From Flavobacterium salilacus subsp. salilacus (lineage in GTDB: Bacteria > Bacteroidota > Bacteroidia > Flavobacteriales > Flavobacteriaceae), in the NCBI RefSeq assembly GCF_004634195.1, contig NZ_SKBP01000008.1, positions 62,001 to 126,000 of the forward strand: a stretch of DNA of 64,000 nucleotides. Direction: 5' to 3'. Position numbers and translations under genes: made by a program. The notes beneath the pieces are model-generated. The model saw only the letters and a program-made list of their open reading frames with translations, was not told the origin of the DNA and ran no database searches. Shown one piece after another: positions 43,285 through 53,979 of this stretch (the first letter of the stretch is position 1; the number at the start of each line of letters is the position of its first letter).

Positions 43285-45891
43285 CTACTTTGTAAGCATA
43301 CGTTTTATCTCGTTCAGTTTCATCAAAGCCTCTACAGGGGTAAGGGTATTAATATCGAGGTTTACTATCTCCTCTTTTATTTCTTCCAGTAACGGGTCGT
43401 CAAGATTAAAAAAGCTCAATTGCAATTCGTCTTTGGCAGCTTCTTTTATAGTACCCAGTGCTTCGCCGGAATGGTCTTTTTCCAGCTTTTTGAGCATTTT
43501 TTGTGCTTTCTGTATTACCGTTTGTGGCATTCCCGCCATTTTAGCCACATGAATACCAAAACTGTGCGCCGAACCGCCTTTTACCAGCTTACGGATGAAC
43601 AACACCGTATCTTTCAGTTCTTTTACTGATACATTGTAGTTTTGGATGCGTTCAAAAATATCCTGCATCTCGTTTAACTCATGGTAATGCGTTGCAAAAA
43701 GCGTTTTGGGCTGTGCAGGATGTTCATGTAAAAACTCGGCTATTGCCCAAGCAATCGATATACCGTCATACGTACTGGTACCCCGCCCTATCTCATCGAG
43801 CAGTATCAGGCTGCGGTCAGATATATTATTCAGAATGCTTGCCGTTTCGTTCATTTCGACCATAAATGTCGATTCACCCATCGAGATATTATCAGAAGCT
43901 CCTACCCTTGTAAAAATTTTATCTACCGTACCCATACGCACGCTCTCGGCAGGCACAAAGCTCCCCATCTGCGCCAACAGCACTATAAGAGCCGTTTGCC
44001 GTAATATTGCCGACTTACCCGACATATTGGGTCCGGTAATCATTATTATCTGCTGCGAAGCCCTATCCAAATAAACATTGTTGGTAATGTAAGGCGTACC
44101 CACAGGCAATTGCTTTTCTATTACAGGGTGACGCCCCTCTTTAATATCCAGCTCAAAACTATCATCTATTTCGGGGCATACATACTTGTTTTCTATTGCC
44201 AGTTGTGCAAATGACATGAGGCAATCTACCTGTGCTATTAAACTCGCATTGAGCTGTACGGGCTTTATATACGTAGCTATCCACACCACCAGTTGGTCAA
44301 ACAATTGCGTTTCCAGTTGGTGTATCTTTTCCTCTGCACCTAATATCTTGGTTTCATACTCCTTTAGTTCTTCGGTAATGTAACGTTCGGCATTTACCAA
44401 CGTTTGTTTACGTATCCACTCCGCAGGCACTTTGTCTTTATGCGTGTTGCGCACTTCTATATAATACCCGAAAACATTATTAAAAGCTATTTTAAGCGAA
44501 GTAATGCCCGTCCGTTCGGCTTCCCTCTTTTCGATACCTTCCAAAAATTCTTTGCCTGAATAGGCTATACTGCGCAGTTCGTCCAGTTCGGGATGTATCC
44601 CTTTTGCAATAGCATTACCCTTATTTATCGATACGGGAGCATCAGCGTTAAGCGTTTCTTTTATCTTTTCGCGAAGCAAGTCGCAACTGTGCAGGCTGTC
44701 GCCAATGGCTTTCAGCGCATCGTTCTTACTTTCCAGAGCCAGTTGTTTTATTGGGATAATCGCATCCAGCGAATCTTTCAGGTTCACCACCTCGCGGGGC
44801 GATACCTTGCCCGTAGCAATTTTGGAGATAAGCCTTTCCAAATCGCTTATCTGTTTTACCTGCTGCTGTATTTTTTGTAATACGGTGTTGTTTTCTTTCA
44901 AGTAAGCCACTACCTCATGGCGCGCCCTTACTTTATTGGCATCCTTTAACGGAAGTGCCAGCCAGCGTTTCAGCAGCCTGCCACCCATAGGCGAGAGCGT
45001 CCTGTCGATAACATCCAGCAAAGTAACCGCATTATGGTTATTGCTATGGTATAATTCAAGATTACGAATGGTAAAACGATCCATCCACACATAAGCATCT
45101 TCAGCTATACGCTGAATTGTTGTTATATGTTGTACTTTGTTATGTTGTGTTTCGGACAGGTAGTATAACACCGCCCCAGAGGCGATTACTCCCTCCTGTA
45201 AATCTTCTATACCAAAACCTTTCAGTGAGTTTGTCCCAAAATGAGTTGTCAGGCTCTCAAAAGCATAATCTTCTTTATATACCCAGTCTTCCAGATAGAA
45301 TGCATGATAATCTTCGCCAAAGGTTTCGCGGAAATTGGTTTTTTCATTTTTAGCAACTAATACTTCGCTGGGGCTGAAGTTTTGCAGCAATTTGTCGATA
45401 TACTCTTCGTTACCCTGCGCGGTAAGGAACTCACCTGTTGATACATCCAGAAAAGAAATACCCAGATTTTTTCGCCCGAAATATACCGATGCCAAAAAGT
45501 TATTTGATTTGGATTGCAGTACCTCATCGTTCATAGACACCCCGGGCGTAACCAGTTCGGTAACACCGCGCTTCACAATAGTTTTGGTCATCTTGGGGTC
45601 TTCAAGCTGGTCGCATATTGCCACACGCAATCCTGCTTTTACCAGTTTGGGCAAATAGGTATTTAACGAATGGTGCGGAAACCCTGCCAATGCGGTTTCT
45701 GTTTCGCTGCCTGCACCGCGCTTGGTAAGTACTATGCCCAGTATTCCGGCTGCCCTTACGGCATCTTCGCCAAAGGTTTCATAAAAATCGCCCACTCGAA
45801 ACAACAGGCAGGCATCAGGATACTTTGCCTTTATGGTGTTGTACTGTTTCATCAACGGGGTTTCTTTTCCTTTTTTTTCTTTAGCTGCCAA
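43285..45891 (-). CDS. mutS: DNA mismatch repair protein MutS
   Basis: MutS recognises mispairs and small loops and recruits MutL. The 868-residue product has the mismatch-reading FYE in [13 protein letters not shown], the connector and lever regions, Walker [15 protein letters not shown], Walker [18 protein letters not shown] and the HYHELNEM segment. The C-terminal tail ends with the tetramer/dimer-type helix ([17 protein letters not shown]). The start appears to be TTG at 45891 ([16 protein letters not shown]); the next in-frame ATG is 13 codons on, just before KQYNTIK. Confidence 0.96.
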   Translation of the reverse strand: MAAKEKKGKETPLMKQYNTIKAKYPDACLLFRVGDFYETFGEDAVRAAGILGIVLTKRGAGSETETALAGFPHHSLNTYLPKLVKAGLRVAICDQLEDPKMTKTIVKRGVTELVTPGVSMNDEVLQSKSNNFLASVYFGRKNLGISFLDVSTGEFLTAQGNEEYIDKLLQNFSPSEVLVAKNEKTNFRETFGEDYHAFYLEDWVYKEDYAFESLTTHFGTNSLKGFGIEDLQEGVIASGAVLYYLSETQHNKVQHITTIQRIAEDAYVWMDRFTIRNLELYHSNNHNAVTLLDVIDRTLSPMGGRLLKRWLALPLKDANKVRARHEVVAYLKENNTVLQKIQQQVKQISDLERLISKIATGKVSPREVVNLKDSLDAIIPIKQLALESKNDALKAIGDSLHSCDLLREKIKETLNADAPVSINKGNAIAKGIHPELDELRSIAYSGKEFLEGIEKREAERTGITSLKIAFNNVFGYYIEVRNTHKDKVPAEWIRKQTLVNAERYITEELKEYETKILGAEEKIHQLETQLFDQLVVWIATYIKPVQLNASLIAQVDCLMSFAQLAIENKYVCPEIDDSFELDIKEGRHPVIEKQLPVGTPYITNNVYLDRASQQIIMITGPNMSGKSAILRQTALIVLLAQMGSFVPAESVRMGTVDKIFTRVGASDNISMGESTFMVEMNETASILNNISDRSLILLDEIGRGTSTYDGISIAWAIAEFLHEHPAQPKTLFATHYHELNEMQDIFERIQNYNVSVKELKDTVLFIRKLVKGGSAHSFGIHVAKMAGMPQTVIQKAQKMLKKLEKDHSGEALGTIKEAAKDELQLSFFNLDDPLLEEIKEEIVNLDINTLTPVEALMKLNEIKRMLTK

Positions 45892-45993
45892 GAGAATACT
45901 TTTATGAGTTACTAAGAAGCGAATTTAATCAAAATACCAAAAACTAAACACCGATGTTTGTAATTGGTGGATAAGTAAACCGGATAGATTGTT

Positions 45994-46001
45994 TATTTTT
46001 G
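45994..46001 (+). promoter_or_regulatory. -7 box for the TrmH-family gene
   Basis: TATTTTTG is an exact TAnnTTTG; the ATG is at 46022. An upstream in-frame TTG at 45989 lies before this box and cannot be the start. Confidence 0.6.
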
Positions 46002-46021
46002 CTTTTTACCGATTTTATACC

Positions 46022-46564
46022 ATGAGAAAACTCGAAAACAGCGAACTGGACAGGAAAAGTGTTGAAGATTTTAAAAAGGCAGAGAAAACGCCGCTTATTA
46101 TACTATTAGACAACATCAGGAGCCTGCATAATATAGGCTCAGTATTCCGTACGGCAGATGCTTTCCTTGTAGAGAAAATATACCTGTGCGGTATTACGGC
46201 AGTACCGCCCAATAAAGAAATTCATAAAACAGCCCTGGGCGCAACCGAAACCGTTGCTTGGGAATACAACAACGATGTTCTGGAAGTTATCACATCACTC
46301 CAAAAAGAGGGCGTGGATGTATGGGCGGTGGAGCAGGTAGAAGATGCTGTTTTCTTAAACGACTTTATACCCGAAGAAGGTAAAAAGTATGCCATTATTT
46401 TTGGGAACGAGGTAAAAGGAGTGTCGCAAAAAGCCATTGAGTTATGCAGTGGCAGTATCGAAATACCGCAATTAGGGACTAAACATTCCCTCAACATATC
46501 CGTAAGTACAGGTATAGTTGTATGGGATATCTTCCAAAAAAACTATACAAAACACAAGGTATAG
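46022..46564 (+). CDS. TrmH-family (SpoU) RNA 2'-O-methyltransferase
   Basis: The 180-residue protein is a minimal SPOUT methyltransferase: motif 1 LLDNIRSLHNIGSVFRTADAF, motif 2 AIIFGNEVKGVS and motif 3 IEIPQLGTKHSLNISVSTGIV. The trefoil knot binds SAM and the enzyme methylates a ribose of tRNA or rRNA; the exact site is not clear from sequence. The start is set by the -7 box at 45994. Confidence 0.92.
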   Translation: MRKLENSELDRKSVEDFKKAEKTPLIILLDNIRSLHNIGSVFRTADAFLVEKIYLCGITAVPPNKEIHKTALGATETVAWEYNNDVLEVITSLQKEGVDVWAVEQVEDAVFLNDFIPEEGKKYAIIFGNEVKGVSQKAIELCSGSIEIPQLGTKHSLNISVSTGIVVWDIFQKNYTKHKV

Positions 46565-46609
46565 GCATAATTGGCTATATTTATGCATTGCGTTTTTTAT
46601 ATTTACGAA

Positions 46610-49600
46610 ATGAATAATTTTAATCAGCCTTTTTTAAGAATAAATAATTTAAAGCAATGCTTTTTTACAGTATTGTTTTTTATATCGTTATCGCCCGGTA
46701 TTAAGGCGCAAAATAATGATGCCCCTGTATTAACGGCAACAGGAAACCAGATATATTGCCCCGGCGGAAGCCTTAACATTACAACTGCTTTTACTATTAC
46801 TGATACCGATGATACCGCTACCGAGGCTATTTATATACAAATATCGTCAGGATATCAAAACGGGCAGGATGTACTTACCCTTACAGGAACACACCCCGGT
46901 ATTACAAGTTCATGGAATGCAACTTCGGCTAAATTGAGTATAACAGGAACTACAGGGCAGGATGTGTCTTATACTAATCTTATTGCTGCTGTAGAAGATG
47001 TAGTTTATGCTAATACTGCTCTTAACCCGATACCCGGCACAAGAACCTTTTCTATAACCGTTGGGCAAGCCAACTATCTCGAATCTACCAATCATTATTA
47101 CCTCTATATCCCTCAGCAGGGCATACACTGGAATGCTGCCAGAGTTGCTGCGGAGGCATCAACCTATTACGGATTGCAAGGTTATCTTGCCACCATATTA
47201 TCTGAAGATGAAGCGCAGCTTATAGGCGAACAGGCATTAGGCACAGGCTGGATAGGCGGTACCGATGAAGCTACTGAAGGCGTATGGAAATGGGTTACAG
47301 GTCCTGAGGCAGGTACTACTTTTTGGAACGGAGGACCTAACGGCAGCACCCCAAATTATGAATTTTGGAATAATGGCGAGCCTAATAATCAGAATAATGA
47401 AGATTATGCTCATATTACTGCACCCGGCGTAGGAATACAAGGCTCATGGAATGACCTGCCTATGGCAGGCGGTCCGAATGAATATGCTCCTCAGGGTTAT
47501 ATAGTAGAATATGGCGGTATGCCCGGCGACCCTATATTACAGATATCGGCTGCCACAACTATAACCATTCTGGAAATTACCAGCACAGGATCGAGCGCAG
47601 CATGCGGGAGTGGTCCTGTAACACTGTTAGCCGGCGCGGGAGTTAATGATGTGTACTGGTACACCGCAGCAACAGGAGGCACACCCGTACATACAGGCAC
47701 CAGCTATACTACTCCTGCCATTACCGCTACTACTACATACTATGTATCTGCTTATGATGAAACGTGTACCACCGCCACACGAACACCCGTTGTTGCTACC
47801 ATATACCCGTTACCCACCGTTACTTCAGGAGCAACACCGCCTGCTATTTGCGGTTCGGGGACAGCAACGTTGCAGGCAACAGCATCTAACGGAACAATAA
47901 ACTGGTATAATGCCGCAACAGGCGGTAACCTTGTAGGAACGGGCAACACTATTACCAGTCCGGTTATAAACAATACCACAACTTTCTATGCCGAAGCGGT
48001 AAACAGTAACAACTGCCCGTCGGCAACACGAACAGCAATAACCATAACAGTAACACCACTGCCCACTATAACCACCATAACTACCCCGCCCGCATTGTGC
48101 GGTTCGGGTACGGCACCGCTTAGCGCAACGCCATCAGCAGGCTCAATAAACTGGTACAATGCTGCAACAGGCGGTACTCTTATAGGATCGGGCAATACTA
48201 TTACAAGCCCCTCTGTAACGGGTACGACAACTTTTTATGCCGAAGCTATTAATAATGGCTGCATATCTGCAAACCGTACCCCTATTACGGTAACGGTAAA
48301 CCCATTGCCCACCATTACAGCTACATCACCTGTTAACCTGTGTGTGGAAGGCACAGTAACACTTACCGCTACGCCCTCAACAGGTACTGTTAACTGGTAC
48401 AACCAGGCTATAGGAGGCACAGCCCTGGCAACAGGAAGCAACACTTTTACAACTCCGTTTATCAATACGAATACTACCTATTATGCCGAAGCAGTTAGCA
48501 ATAATGGTTGTATATCGGCAACGCGCGCTGCTGTTGTTGTAAATGTTGTACCCTTGCCCACTGTTACGGCAACATCGCCTATAGCTTTGTGTGCAGGAGA
48601 TACGGCAACACTCGAAGCACAAACCACTGCCGGAACGGTTAATTGGTACACACAGCCCAGTGGCGGTACTCCGGCAGGGACAGGAACGCCTTTTACTACT
48701 CCTGTACTTACCACATCTGTAACTTATTATGCCGAAGCGGTTAGCAGCGAAGGCTGCGCATCAGCCGGTCGGGCTGCGGTAACTATCAACGTTAGCCCCT
48801 ATCCTACCATAAGCGCTACAATACCCGATACTATTTGCGGTGGAGGCAGTGTTACACTACAGGCAACTCCATCGGTAGGTATCATCAACTGGTATGATGC
48901 CGCAACGGGCGGAAACCTTATAGGGACAGGAAACAGTATAGCAAGCCCTGTTATAAATGCTACCACAACTTTTTATGCGGAAGCCGTAAATAACGATTGC
49001 CTTTCGGAAAATCGCGTAGCGGTTACCGTAACCGTAAACCCATTACCTACCATTACGGTAACAGCTCCCGAAGTACAACTTTGTCAAGAAGGCGTTGCCA
49101 TACTGGAAGCAACAGCATCTGACGGGGTAATCAACTGGTATGCTGATGAAACGGGAGGCTCGCTACTATTTAGCGGTAATGAATTTGAAACACCTTTTTT
49201 AACCGAAAGCACTACCTATTATGCGGAAGCGGTTAGCATTGCTAACTGTGTTTCGGCAGAACGCACTGCGGTAACGGTAGTAATAACACCCTTACCTACC
49301 TTAACTGCTGATGTTGATGTAACAACCTGCTTTGACAACCCAACACTATTAGAAGCCACACCATCGGCAGGAACAATAAACTGGTACACCGATGCAACAG
49401 GGGGTACGCCTATAGCCACAGGTACAGCATTTACCACACCGGCACTAACGGAAGATGCTGTATATTATGCCGAAGCAGTGCATAACGGTTGCCCATCGGC
49501 AGTACGAACGGCAATAAATATAACTGTAGTACCGCTACCCGAGGCGGGTGCTGATGAGGCTGTCCTGTTTTGTGAGAATGACACGGAACTGTTGGATGCC

Positions 49601-50215
49601 GAAATTGATGATGATGTAACTTACTTATGGGATACCGGTGAAACCACACCCCGAATTACCATTGACGAGGCAGGAACTTATACAGTAACAATTACCAACG
49701 CTTCGGGATGTACTGATTCGCAAACTTTTACCGCCGGTATTATTCTTGCTCCCGATATTACTGTTGTACAAGTGAACAATACAGACGAGGCTACCATTAT
49801 TATGGAAGATAATACACAAGATTATGAATATTCGCATGACGGTGTAAATTATCAATCGTCGCCTGTATTTCGAGATTTGAAAGATGGTACATATATGGCT
49901 TTTGCCCGTTCACTTAACGGATGTGGTATCGATACAAAAACATTCAGGGTATTACTGGTACAAAAATATTTTACTCCTAATAACGATGGTATTAACGACG
50001 CCTTTACCATAGCCGGTATGGCAACCGCCTATCCGCAGGCGACGGTAACGGTGTTTGACCGTTACGGCAAAATAATTATAGGACTAAACCGATATAATCG
50101 TGAATGGGACGGTACTTATAACGGCAATAAGCTCCCTGCAACGGACTATTGGTATATTATAAAACTAAACAGTACAAGCCCTGAAATTAAAGGGCACGTC
50201 AGCCTTGTACGCTAA
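46610..50215 (+). CDS. Giant type IX-secreted surface protein: lectin plus Ig repeats
   Basis: From the ATG at 46610 the product is 1201 residues with a signal peptide of about 34 (ending IKAQ). A beta domain is followed by a C-type lectin domain (WIGGTDEATEGVWKW, GEPNN, WNDLP) and then eight tandem Ig-like modules (Ig_7/CHU_C-associated) of about 78-83 residues, each with (I/V)NWYxxATGG and TFYAEAV-type motifs. A final beta unit precedes the gliding/type IX type B C-terminal domain (YFTPNNDGINDAFTIAG, DRYGKIII, WDGTYNGNKLPATDYWY). It would be exported by the type IX system and anchored or released at the surface, probably as an adhesin. Its end overlaps the convergent HAD gene by 17 bases. 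Confidence 0.9.
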   Translation: MNNFNQPFLRINNLKQCFFTVLFFISLSPGIKAQNNDAPVLTATGNQIYCPGGSLNITTAFTITDTDDTATEAIYIQISSGYQNGQDVLTLTGTHPGITSSWNATSAKLSITGTTGQDVSYTNLIAAVEDVVYANTALNPIPGTRTFSITVGQANYLESTNHYYLYIPQQGIHWNAARVAAEASTYYGLQGYLATILSEDEAQLIGEQALGTGWIGGTDEATEGVWKWVTGPEAGTTFWNGGPNGSTPNYEFWNNGEPNNQNNEDYAHITAPGVGIQGSWNDLPMAGGPNEYAPQGYIVEYGGMPGDPILQISAATTITILEITSTGSSAACGSGPVTLLAGAGVNDVYWYTAATGGTPVHTGTSYTTPAITATTTYYVSAYDETCTTATRTPVVATIYPLPTVTSGATPPAICGSGTATLQATASNGTINWYNAATGGNLVGTGNTITSPVINNTTTFYAEAVNSNNCPSATRTAITITVTPLPTITTITTPPALCGSGTAPLSATPSAGSINWYNAATGGTLIGSGNTITSPSVTGTTTFYAEAINNGCISANRTPITVTVNPLPTITATSPVNLCVEGTVTLTATPSTGTVNWYNQAIGGTALATGSNTFTTPFINTNTTYYAEAVSNNGCISATRAAVVVNVVPLPTVTATSPIALCAGDTATLEAQTTAGTVNWYTQPSGGTPAGTGTPFTTPVLTTSVTYYAEAVSSEGCASAGRAAVTINVSPYPTISATIPDTICGGGSVTLQATPSVGIINWYDAATGGNLIGTGNSIASPVINATTTFYAEAVNNDCLSENRVAVTVTVNPLPTITVTAPEVQLCQEGVAILEATASDGVINWYADETGGSLLFSGNEFETPFLTESTTYYAEAVSIANCVSAERTAVTVVITPLPTLTADVDVTTCFDNPTLLEATPSAGTINWYTDATGGTPIATGTAFTTPALTEDAVYYAEAVHNGCPSAVRTAINITVVPLPEAGADEAVLFCENDTELLDAEIDDDVTYLWDTGETTPRITIDEAGTYTVTITNASGCTDSQTFTAGIILAPDITVVQVNNTDEATIIMEDNTQDYEYSHDGVNYQSSPVFRDLKDGTYMAFARSLNGCGIDTKTFRVLLVQKYFTPNNDGINDAFTIAGMATAYPQATVTVFDRYGKIIIGLNRYNREWDGTYNGNKLPATDYWYIIKLNSTSPEIKGHVSLVR
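47580..49540 (+). repeat. Tandem Ig-module coding repeats
   Basis: Eight units of roughly 235-250 bases inside the adhesin gene, recognised by repeated AACTGGTA strings (47900, 48149 and later) and TATGCCGAAGC strings. Similarity at the DNA level is imperfect, so the units are not recent exact duplications. Confidence 0.75.
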
Positions 50216-50843
50216 CTAATTGCTTTATCAATTCTTGCAATTCGGCAGGAGTATTTGCGGTATAATCAGGTGGTGTTTGGGTTATTGCTTCGGCTGAATC
50301 ATAGCCCCAGCTTACCCAAACTACAGGTATATTACATTTGCGGCACGCTACAATATCGCGGGCTTCATCGCCTATATAGATTACTTCTTCCCATTGCAGG
50401 TTTTTATCCTTTAATAACTTTCGAAGTAATACATCTTTACCAAAAACTTTACTCGAAGTATATATTTCGGGAATGGCAACACCCTGCATTTCGAAAAAAG
50501 ACTTAATGTTTTTCTTTGCATTGGTAGAAACGATACAATAAGCATAACCCTCAGTATCAAGGGTGTTTAACAATGGCTTCATCCCTTCATTACACTGCAA
50601 TCGCCCTACCGAAGCATGAAACTTTTTTATTAACGTATTGGCAATAAAAGGAATTTTGTATAATGGTATGCCTAAATAGTGACAACGTTCTTTTATGCTC
50701 AAGCTGCGCAGGTAGTGTATGTTTTCAGAATCAAGAAGTTTATAACCTTTTTGGGTTGCCAACTCGTTATACAACTCAAAAAATATAGCTTTCGAGTCAA
50801 CCAGTGTACCGTCAAAATCGAACAGTATCAATTTTGCTTTCAT
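50199..50843 (-). CDS. HAD-family phosphatase
   Basis: The 214-residue protein has the HAD motifs: LILFDFDGTLVDS (nucleophile Asp and partner), a helical cap, CIVSTNAKKNI (motif II), KLLKDKNLQ with Lys, and YIGDEARDIVACRK (motif IV). It resembles phosphoglycolate phosphatase-like HAD hydrolases. Substrate unknown. It is one base below the folK/dNK gene and probably in the same transcript. Confidence 0.88.
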   Translation of the reverse strand: MKAKLILFDFDGTLVDSKAIFFELYNELATQKGYKLLDSENIHYLRSLSIKERCHYLGIPLYKIPFIANTLIKKFHASVGRLQCNEGMKPLLNTLDTEGYAYCIVSTNAKKNIKSFFEMQGVAIPEIYTSSKVFGKDVLLRKLLKDKNLQWEEVIYIGDEARDIVACRKCNIPVVWVSWGYDSAEAITQTPPDYTANTPAELQELIKQLVSVQG

Positions 50844-50844
50844 G

Positions 50845-51984
50845 TTATACTTGCTTTAACCTTGCCTGTATCCGGTCGAGAATCCAGATGTAATCTTCCT
50901 GATTCTTTACAAAATCTTTGTCAGACACATCTATTACCAAAACATTCAATGCAGGTTGGGCATTGATATAATCAAGATACCCCCTGTTTATCTTTTCAAG
51001 ATATTCGGGTTTAATATCCTGCTCATAATCGCGCCCGCGTTCTTGTATTTGTTGCAGTAGCCGTTCGGTATTTTGGTACAAATACACATACAAGTCGGGC
51101 TTAGGCATCTCTTTATAAATGATATCAAACAACTTGCGGTACAGTCTGTACTCATCTTCGTTAAGGGTAACCTTAGAGAAGATAAGTGATTTGAAGATAT
51201 GATAATCAGCAACTACAAAGTCGCGGAACAGGTCGAACTGTGCCAAATCATCGGAAAGCTGATGGTAACGATCGGCAAGGAAAGCCATCTCCAACGAAAA
51301 AGCATAGCGATTCTGGTCTTTATAAAACTTGGGCAGGAACGGGTTATCGGCAAAACGCTCCAGTACCAGCTTGGCATTAAAATCTTCGGCAATTTTACCC
51401 GAAAGGGTTGTTTTTCCTGCACCTATATTCCCTTCTATGGCAATGTAATTAAGGCTTTCAGGATTGTATTCCTGTAATGGCGAGGGTATTGTTGCCACTT
51501 TTACGCAAGGGCTGCCGTCCGGTGAGGCAGCTATAAGCTCTGCAATAGTTTTATGCATCCAGGGGTGTTCCCAGCGCGGGTTTATATCACGTAGCGGGTA
51601 TAGTACAAAATTTCTTTCGTGCATGCGGGGGTGTGGTACCGCAAGGTTTTCTGTAGCCACAACCTCATCATTAAATGCTACAATATCTATATCGATAACG
51701 CGGGCAAGATATCCTGCGCTTTTCTGCCTTACACGTCCTGCGCCTTCCTCTGCCGCCAGTAATGCTTCGAGTAATACCTGCGGTGTTTTGCAGGTATGTA
51801 CCAAAACGGCACAGTTGTAAAAATCATCGCTTTCAAAACCCCAGGCAGGGGTTTCATATACCGCCGAAACTTTTACTACAGTGGCAATATGATTATGGAT
51901 GTATTGCACACACGAGGCAAGATGCTGCTGCCTGTCGCCCTGATTACTGCCTATGGATAAAATTGCCTGATTTTGAAACTTCAT
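50845..51984 (-). CDS. FolK-deoxynucleoside kinase fusion
   Basis: The 379-residue protein joins two enzymes. Residues about 1-155 are FolK (HPPK): LSIGSNQGDRQQHLA, GFESDDFYNCAVLV, RVIDIDIVAFND and VPHPRMHERNFVLYPL; it pyrophosphorylates hydroxymethyl-dihydropterin in folate synthesis. Residues about 170-379 are a deoxynucleoside kinase: P-loop IEGNIGAGKTTLS, FSLEMAFLADRYHQL, DLYVYLYQNTERLLQQIQERGRDYEQ. One protein thus links folate synthesis and deoxynucleotide salvage; the fusion occurs elsewhere in Bacteroidota. Confidence 0.92.
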   Translation of the reverse strand: MKFQNQAILSIGSNQGDRQQHLASCVQYIHNHIATVVKVSAVYETPAWGFESDDFYNCAVLVHTCKTPQVLLEALLAAEEGAGRVRQKSAGYLARVIDIDIVAFNDEVVATENLAVPHPRMHERNFVLYPLRDINPRWEHPWMHKTIAELIAASPDGSPCVKVATIPSPLQEYNPESLNYIAIEGNIGAGKTTLSGKIAEDFNAKLVLERFADNPFLPKFYKDQNRYAFSLEMAFLADRYHQLSDDLAQFDLFRDFVVADYHIFKSLIFSKVTLNEDEYRLYRKLFDIIYKEMPKPDLYVYLYQNTERLLQQIQERGRDYEQDIKPEYLEKINRGYLDYINAQPALNVLVIDVSDKDFVKNQEDYIWILDRIQARLKQV

Positions 51985-52094
51985 AAGAGATGCAAAGTAA
52001 ATAAAACAATTTTAAATGCAGTACAGATATGTGGGCTGGTGTTAATAAATTTTAGCGATATAGGTAATTACAACAATGGCTGTAACATAATATG

Positions 52095-52102
52095 TATTTT
52101 TG
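52095..52102 (+). promoter_or_regulatory. -7 box for sppA
   Basis: TATTTTTG is an exact TAnnTTTG, 32 bases before the ATG at 52135. Confidence 0.55.
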
Positions 52103-52134
52103 CTACATATACTTAAAATTTAAATCGTATTTAT

Positions 52135-53907
52135 ATGCAGTTTTTAAAAAATGTACTGTCAACAGTAGTAGGGCTTTTCCTGTTTTGTCTTTTGTTTTTA
52201 TTAGTCATTATTGTTATTGGTGTTGCCGCAGGCAGCGGTAGTGATGATGTGGTTAAGGTAAAAGAAAACTCAGTTATAGAGCTTGATATCAGCGAAGTAA
52301 CCAATGATTATGCAGGTACTTTTTACAGTGATGAGTTCAGCTTCCTGAATTCTGAACCTACAGACGGTCTTTCGGATGTACTAAAGGCTATTGATGCCGC
52401 ACAAGAGGATAATAAAATAAAAGGCATCACATTAACCAACAGCACCACTGCACTGGGTATGGCACAAAATAAAGCCCTGAGAGATAAACTGGAAGATTTT
52501 AAAAAATCAGGGAAATTTGTAGTTGCCTATTCTGACACGTATAGCCAAGCAGATTATTACCTGAACTCGGTAGCCGATACTATTTATTTAAACCCCGTGG
52601 GCGAGATGGAGTTTAAAGGATTATCATCCGAAGTAATGTTCTTTAAAGACTTACAGGAAAAAACAGGCATCAAGATGGAGGTTATCCGTCATGGTAAGTT
52701 TAAAGCTGCCGTAGAGCCTTTCCTGAGTAATGAAATGAGCCCTGAAAACAGAGAACAGATAAGCACACTGCTAAACTCTGTGTGGAACACCATAGCCTCA
52801 GAGATTGCCGAAAGCCGTAACATACCTCTGGACAGCATTAACAGTATTGCCGAAAACCTTTCGGCACGTACGCCCGATATGGCAAAAGCAAGCAAACTTA
52901 TCGATAAAATAGGTTATATAGATGAGTTTCACAACGGCATACGTCATGCACTTAAAATAAAAAAAGACGACGAAATTAATACTGTGGATATACTGGACTA
53001 TGTAGAGGCTAATAAATTTAAAGATTTGCTATCGGACGCGAAAGATAAAATTGCTGTTGTATATGCACAGGGCGAAATAGGCAGCGGTAAAGGCAACCTT
53101 ACCACCATTGGCGAAATAAGCATGCGCAAAGCCCTGAAAGCAGCAGCCGATGATGAGAATGTAAAAGCTATAGTACTGCGTGTGGACTCTCCCGGTGGCA
53201 GCGCACTTACGTCTGACCTGATATGGAGGGATATAGAGCTTGCCAAAAAGAAAAAGCCGGTCGTAGTATCTATGGGTAACCTTGCCGCATCGGGAGGTTA
53301 TTATATATCCTGCAATGCAAACAGAATTTTTACCGAACCTACTACCATAACAGGTTCTATAGGGGTATTTGGCGTATTGCCGAATTTTACCGAACTGTCT
53401 AAAAATATAGGTGTACATACCGAGCAGGTAAACACGCATAAAAACGCAGCAGGTTACAGTGTGTTTACTCCGTTGGATGACGATACAAGAACAATAATAC
53501 AGCAAAGCGTGGAAAGTGTTTATGACACTTTTATTACCCGTGTGGCAAACGGCAGAAAAATGACTAAAGAGCAGGTAGATGCCATTGGTCAGGGAAGAGT
53601 ATGGTCTGGTACGGATGCAGTTAATATCGGGCTGGCTGATGAACTCGGCGGACTTGATGATGCCATAGCCTATGCTGCCAAACTGGGTAAAACCGACAGT
53701 TACAGCACGGTAAATTATCCTGAATATGAACGTAACCTGGAAGATTTTTTTGCCGATGCTTCCGGTTTACCTTTTGCGCAAAGCAAAGAAGAGTTTATTA
53801 AAGAAGAAGTGGGCGAGGAAAATTATCAGGTTATCGAACGCCTGAGACGTGCCAGCCAACTACGCGGAACACAGGTTATAATGCCTTATGAAATAACTAT
53901 TCGATAA
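52135..53907 (+). CDS. sppA: Signal peptide peptidase SppA (long form)
   Basis: The 590-residue protein is the 67K-type SppA: an N-terminal membrane helix (about 8-32) and two S49 domains. The catalytic lysine lies in the first half (VIRHGKFKAAVEPF) and the serine in the second (GNLAASGGYYIS), as in E. coli SppA. It degrades cleaved signal peptides in the membrane from the periplasmic side. Full length, single gene with its own promoter. Confidence 0.93.
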   Translation: MQFLKNVLSTVVGLFLFCLLFLLVIIVIGVAAGSGSDDVVKVKENSVIELDISEVTNDYAGTFYSDEFSFLNSEPTDGLSDVLKAIDAAQEDNKIKGITLTNSTTALGMAQNKALRDKLEDFKKSGKFVVAYSDTYSQADYYLNSVADTIYLNPVGEMEFKGLSSEVMFFKDLQEKTGIKMEVIRHGKFKAAVEPFLSNEMSPENREQISTLLNSVWNTIASEIAESRNIPLDSINSIAENLSARTPDMAKASKLIDKIGYIDEFHNGIRHALKIKKDDEINTVDILDYVEANKFKDLLSDAKDKIAVVYAQGEIGSGKGNLTTIGEISMRKALKAAADDENVKAIVLRVDSPGGSALTSDLIWRDIELAKKKKPVVVSMGNLAASGGYYISCNANRIFTEPTTITGSIGVFGVLPNFTELSKNIGVHTEQVNTHKNAAGYSVFTPLDDDTRTIIQQSVESVYDTFITRVANGRKMTKEQVDAIGQGRVWSGTDAVNIGLADELGGLDDAIAYAAKLGKTDSYSTVNYPEYERNLEDFFADASGLPFAQSKEEFIKEEVGEENYQVIERLRRASQLRGTQVIMPYEITIR

Positions 53908-53979
53908 GCTGCGTTATACTATTTTTAACTTTCTTTGTATCGCTTTCTTTGTATCTTTATGGCAAAACGTAATTAAACT

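Noticed and set aside
47580-49540. Regular repeats that could be a CRISPR array
   Set aside because: The period (about 240 bases) and the intact reading frame show Ig-module coding repeats, not repeat-spacer units.
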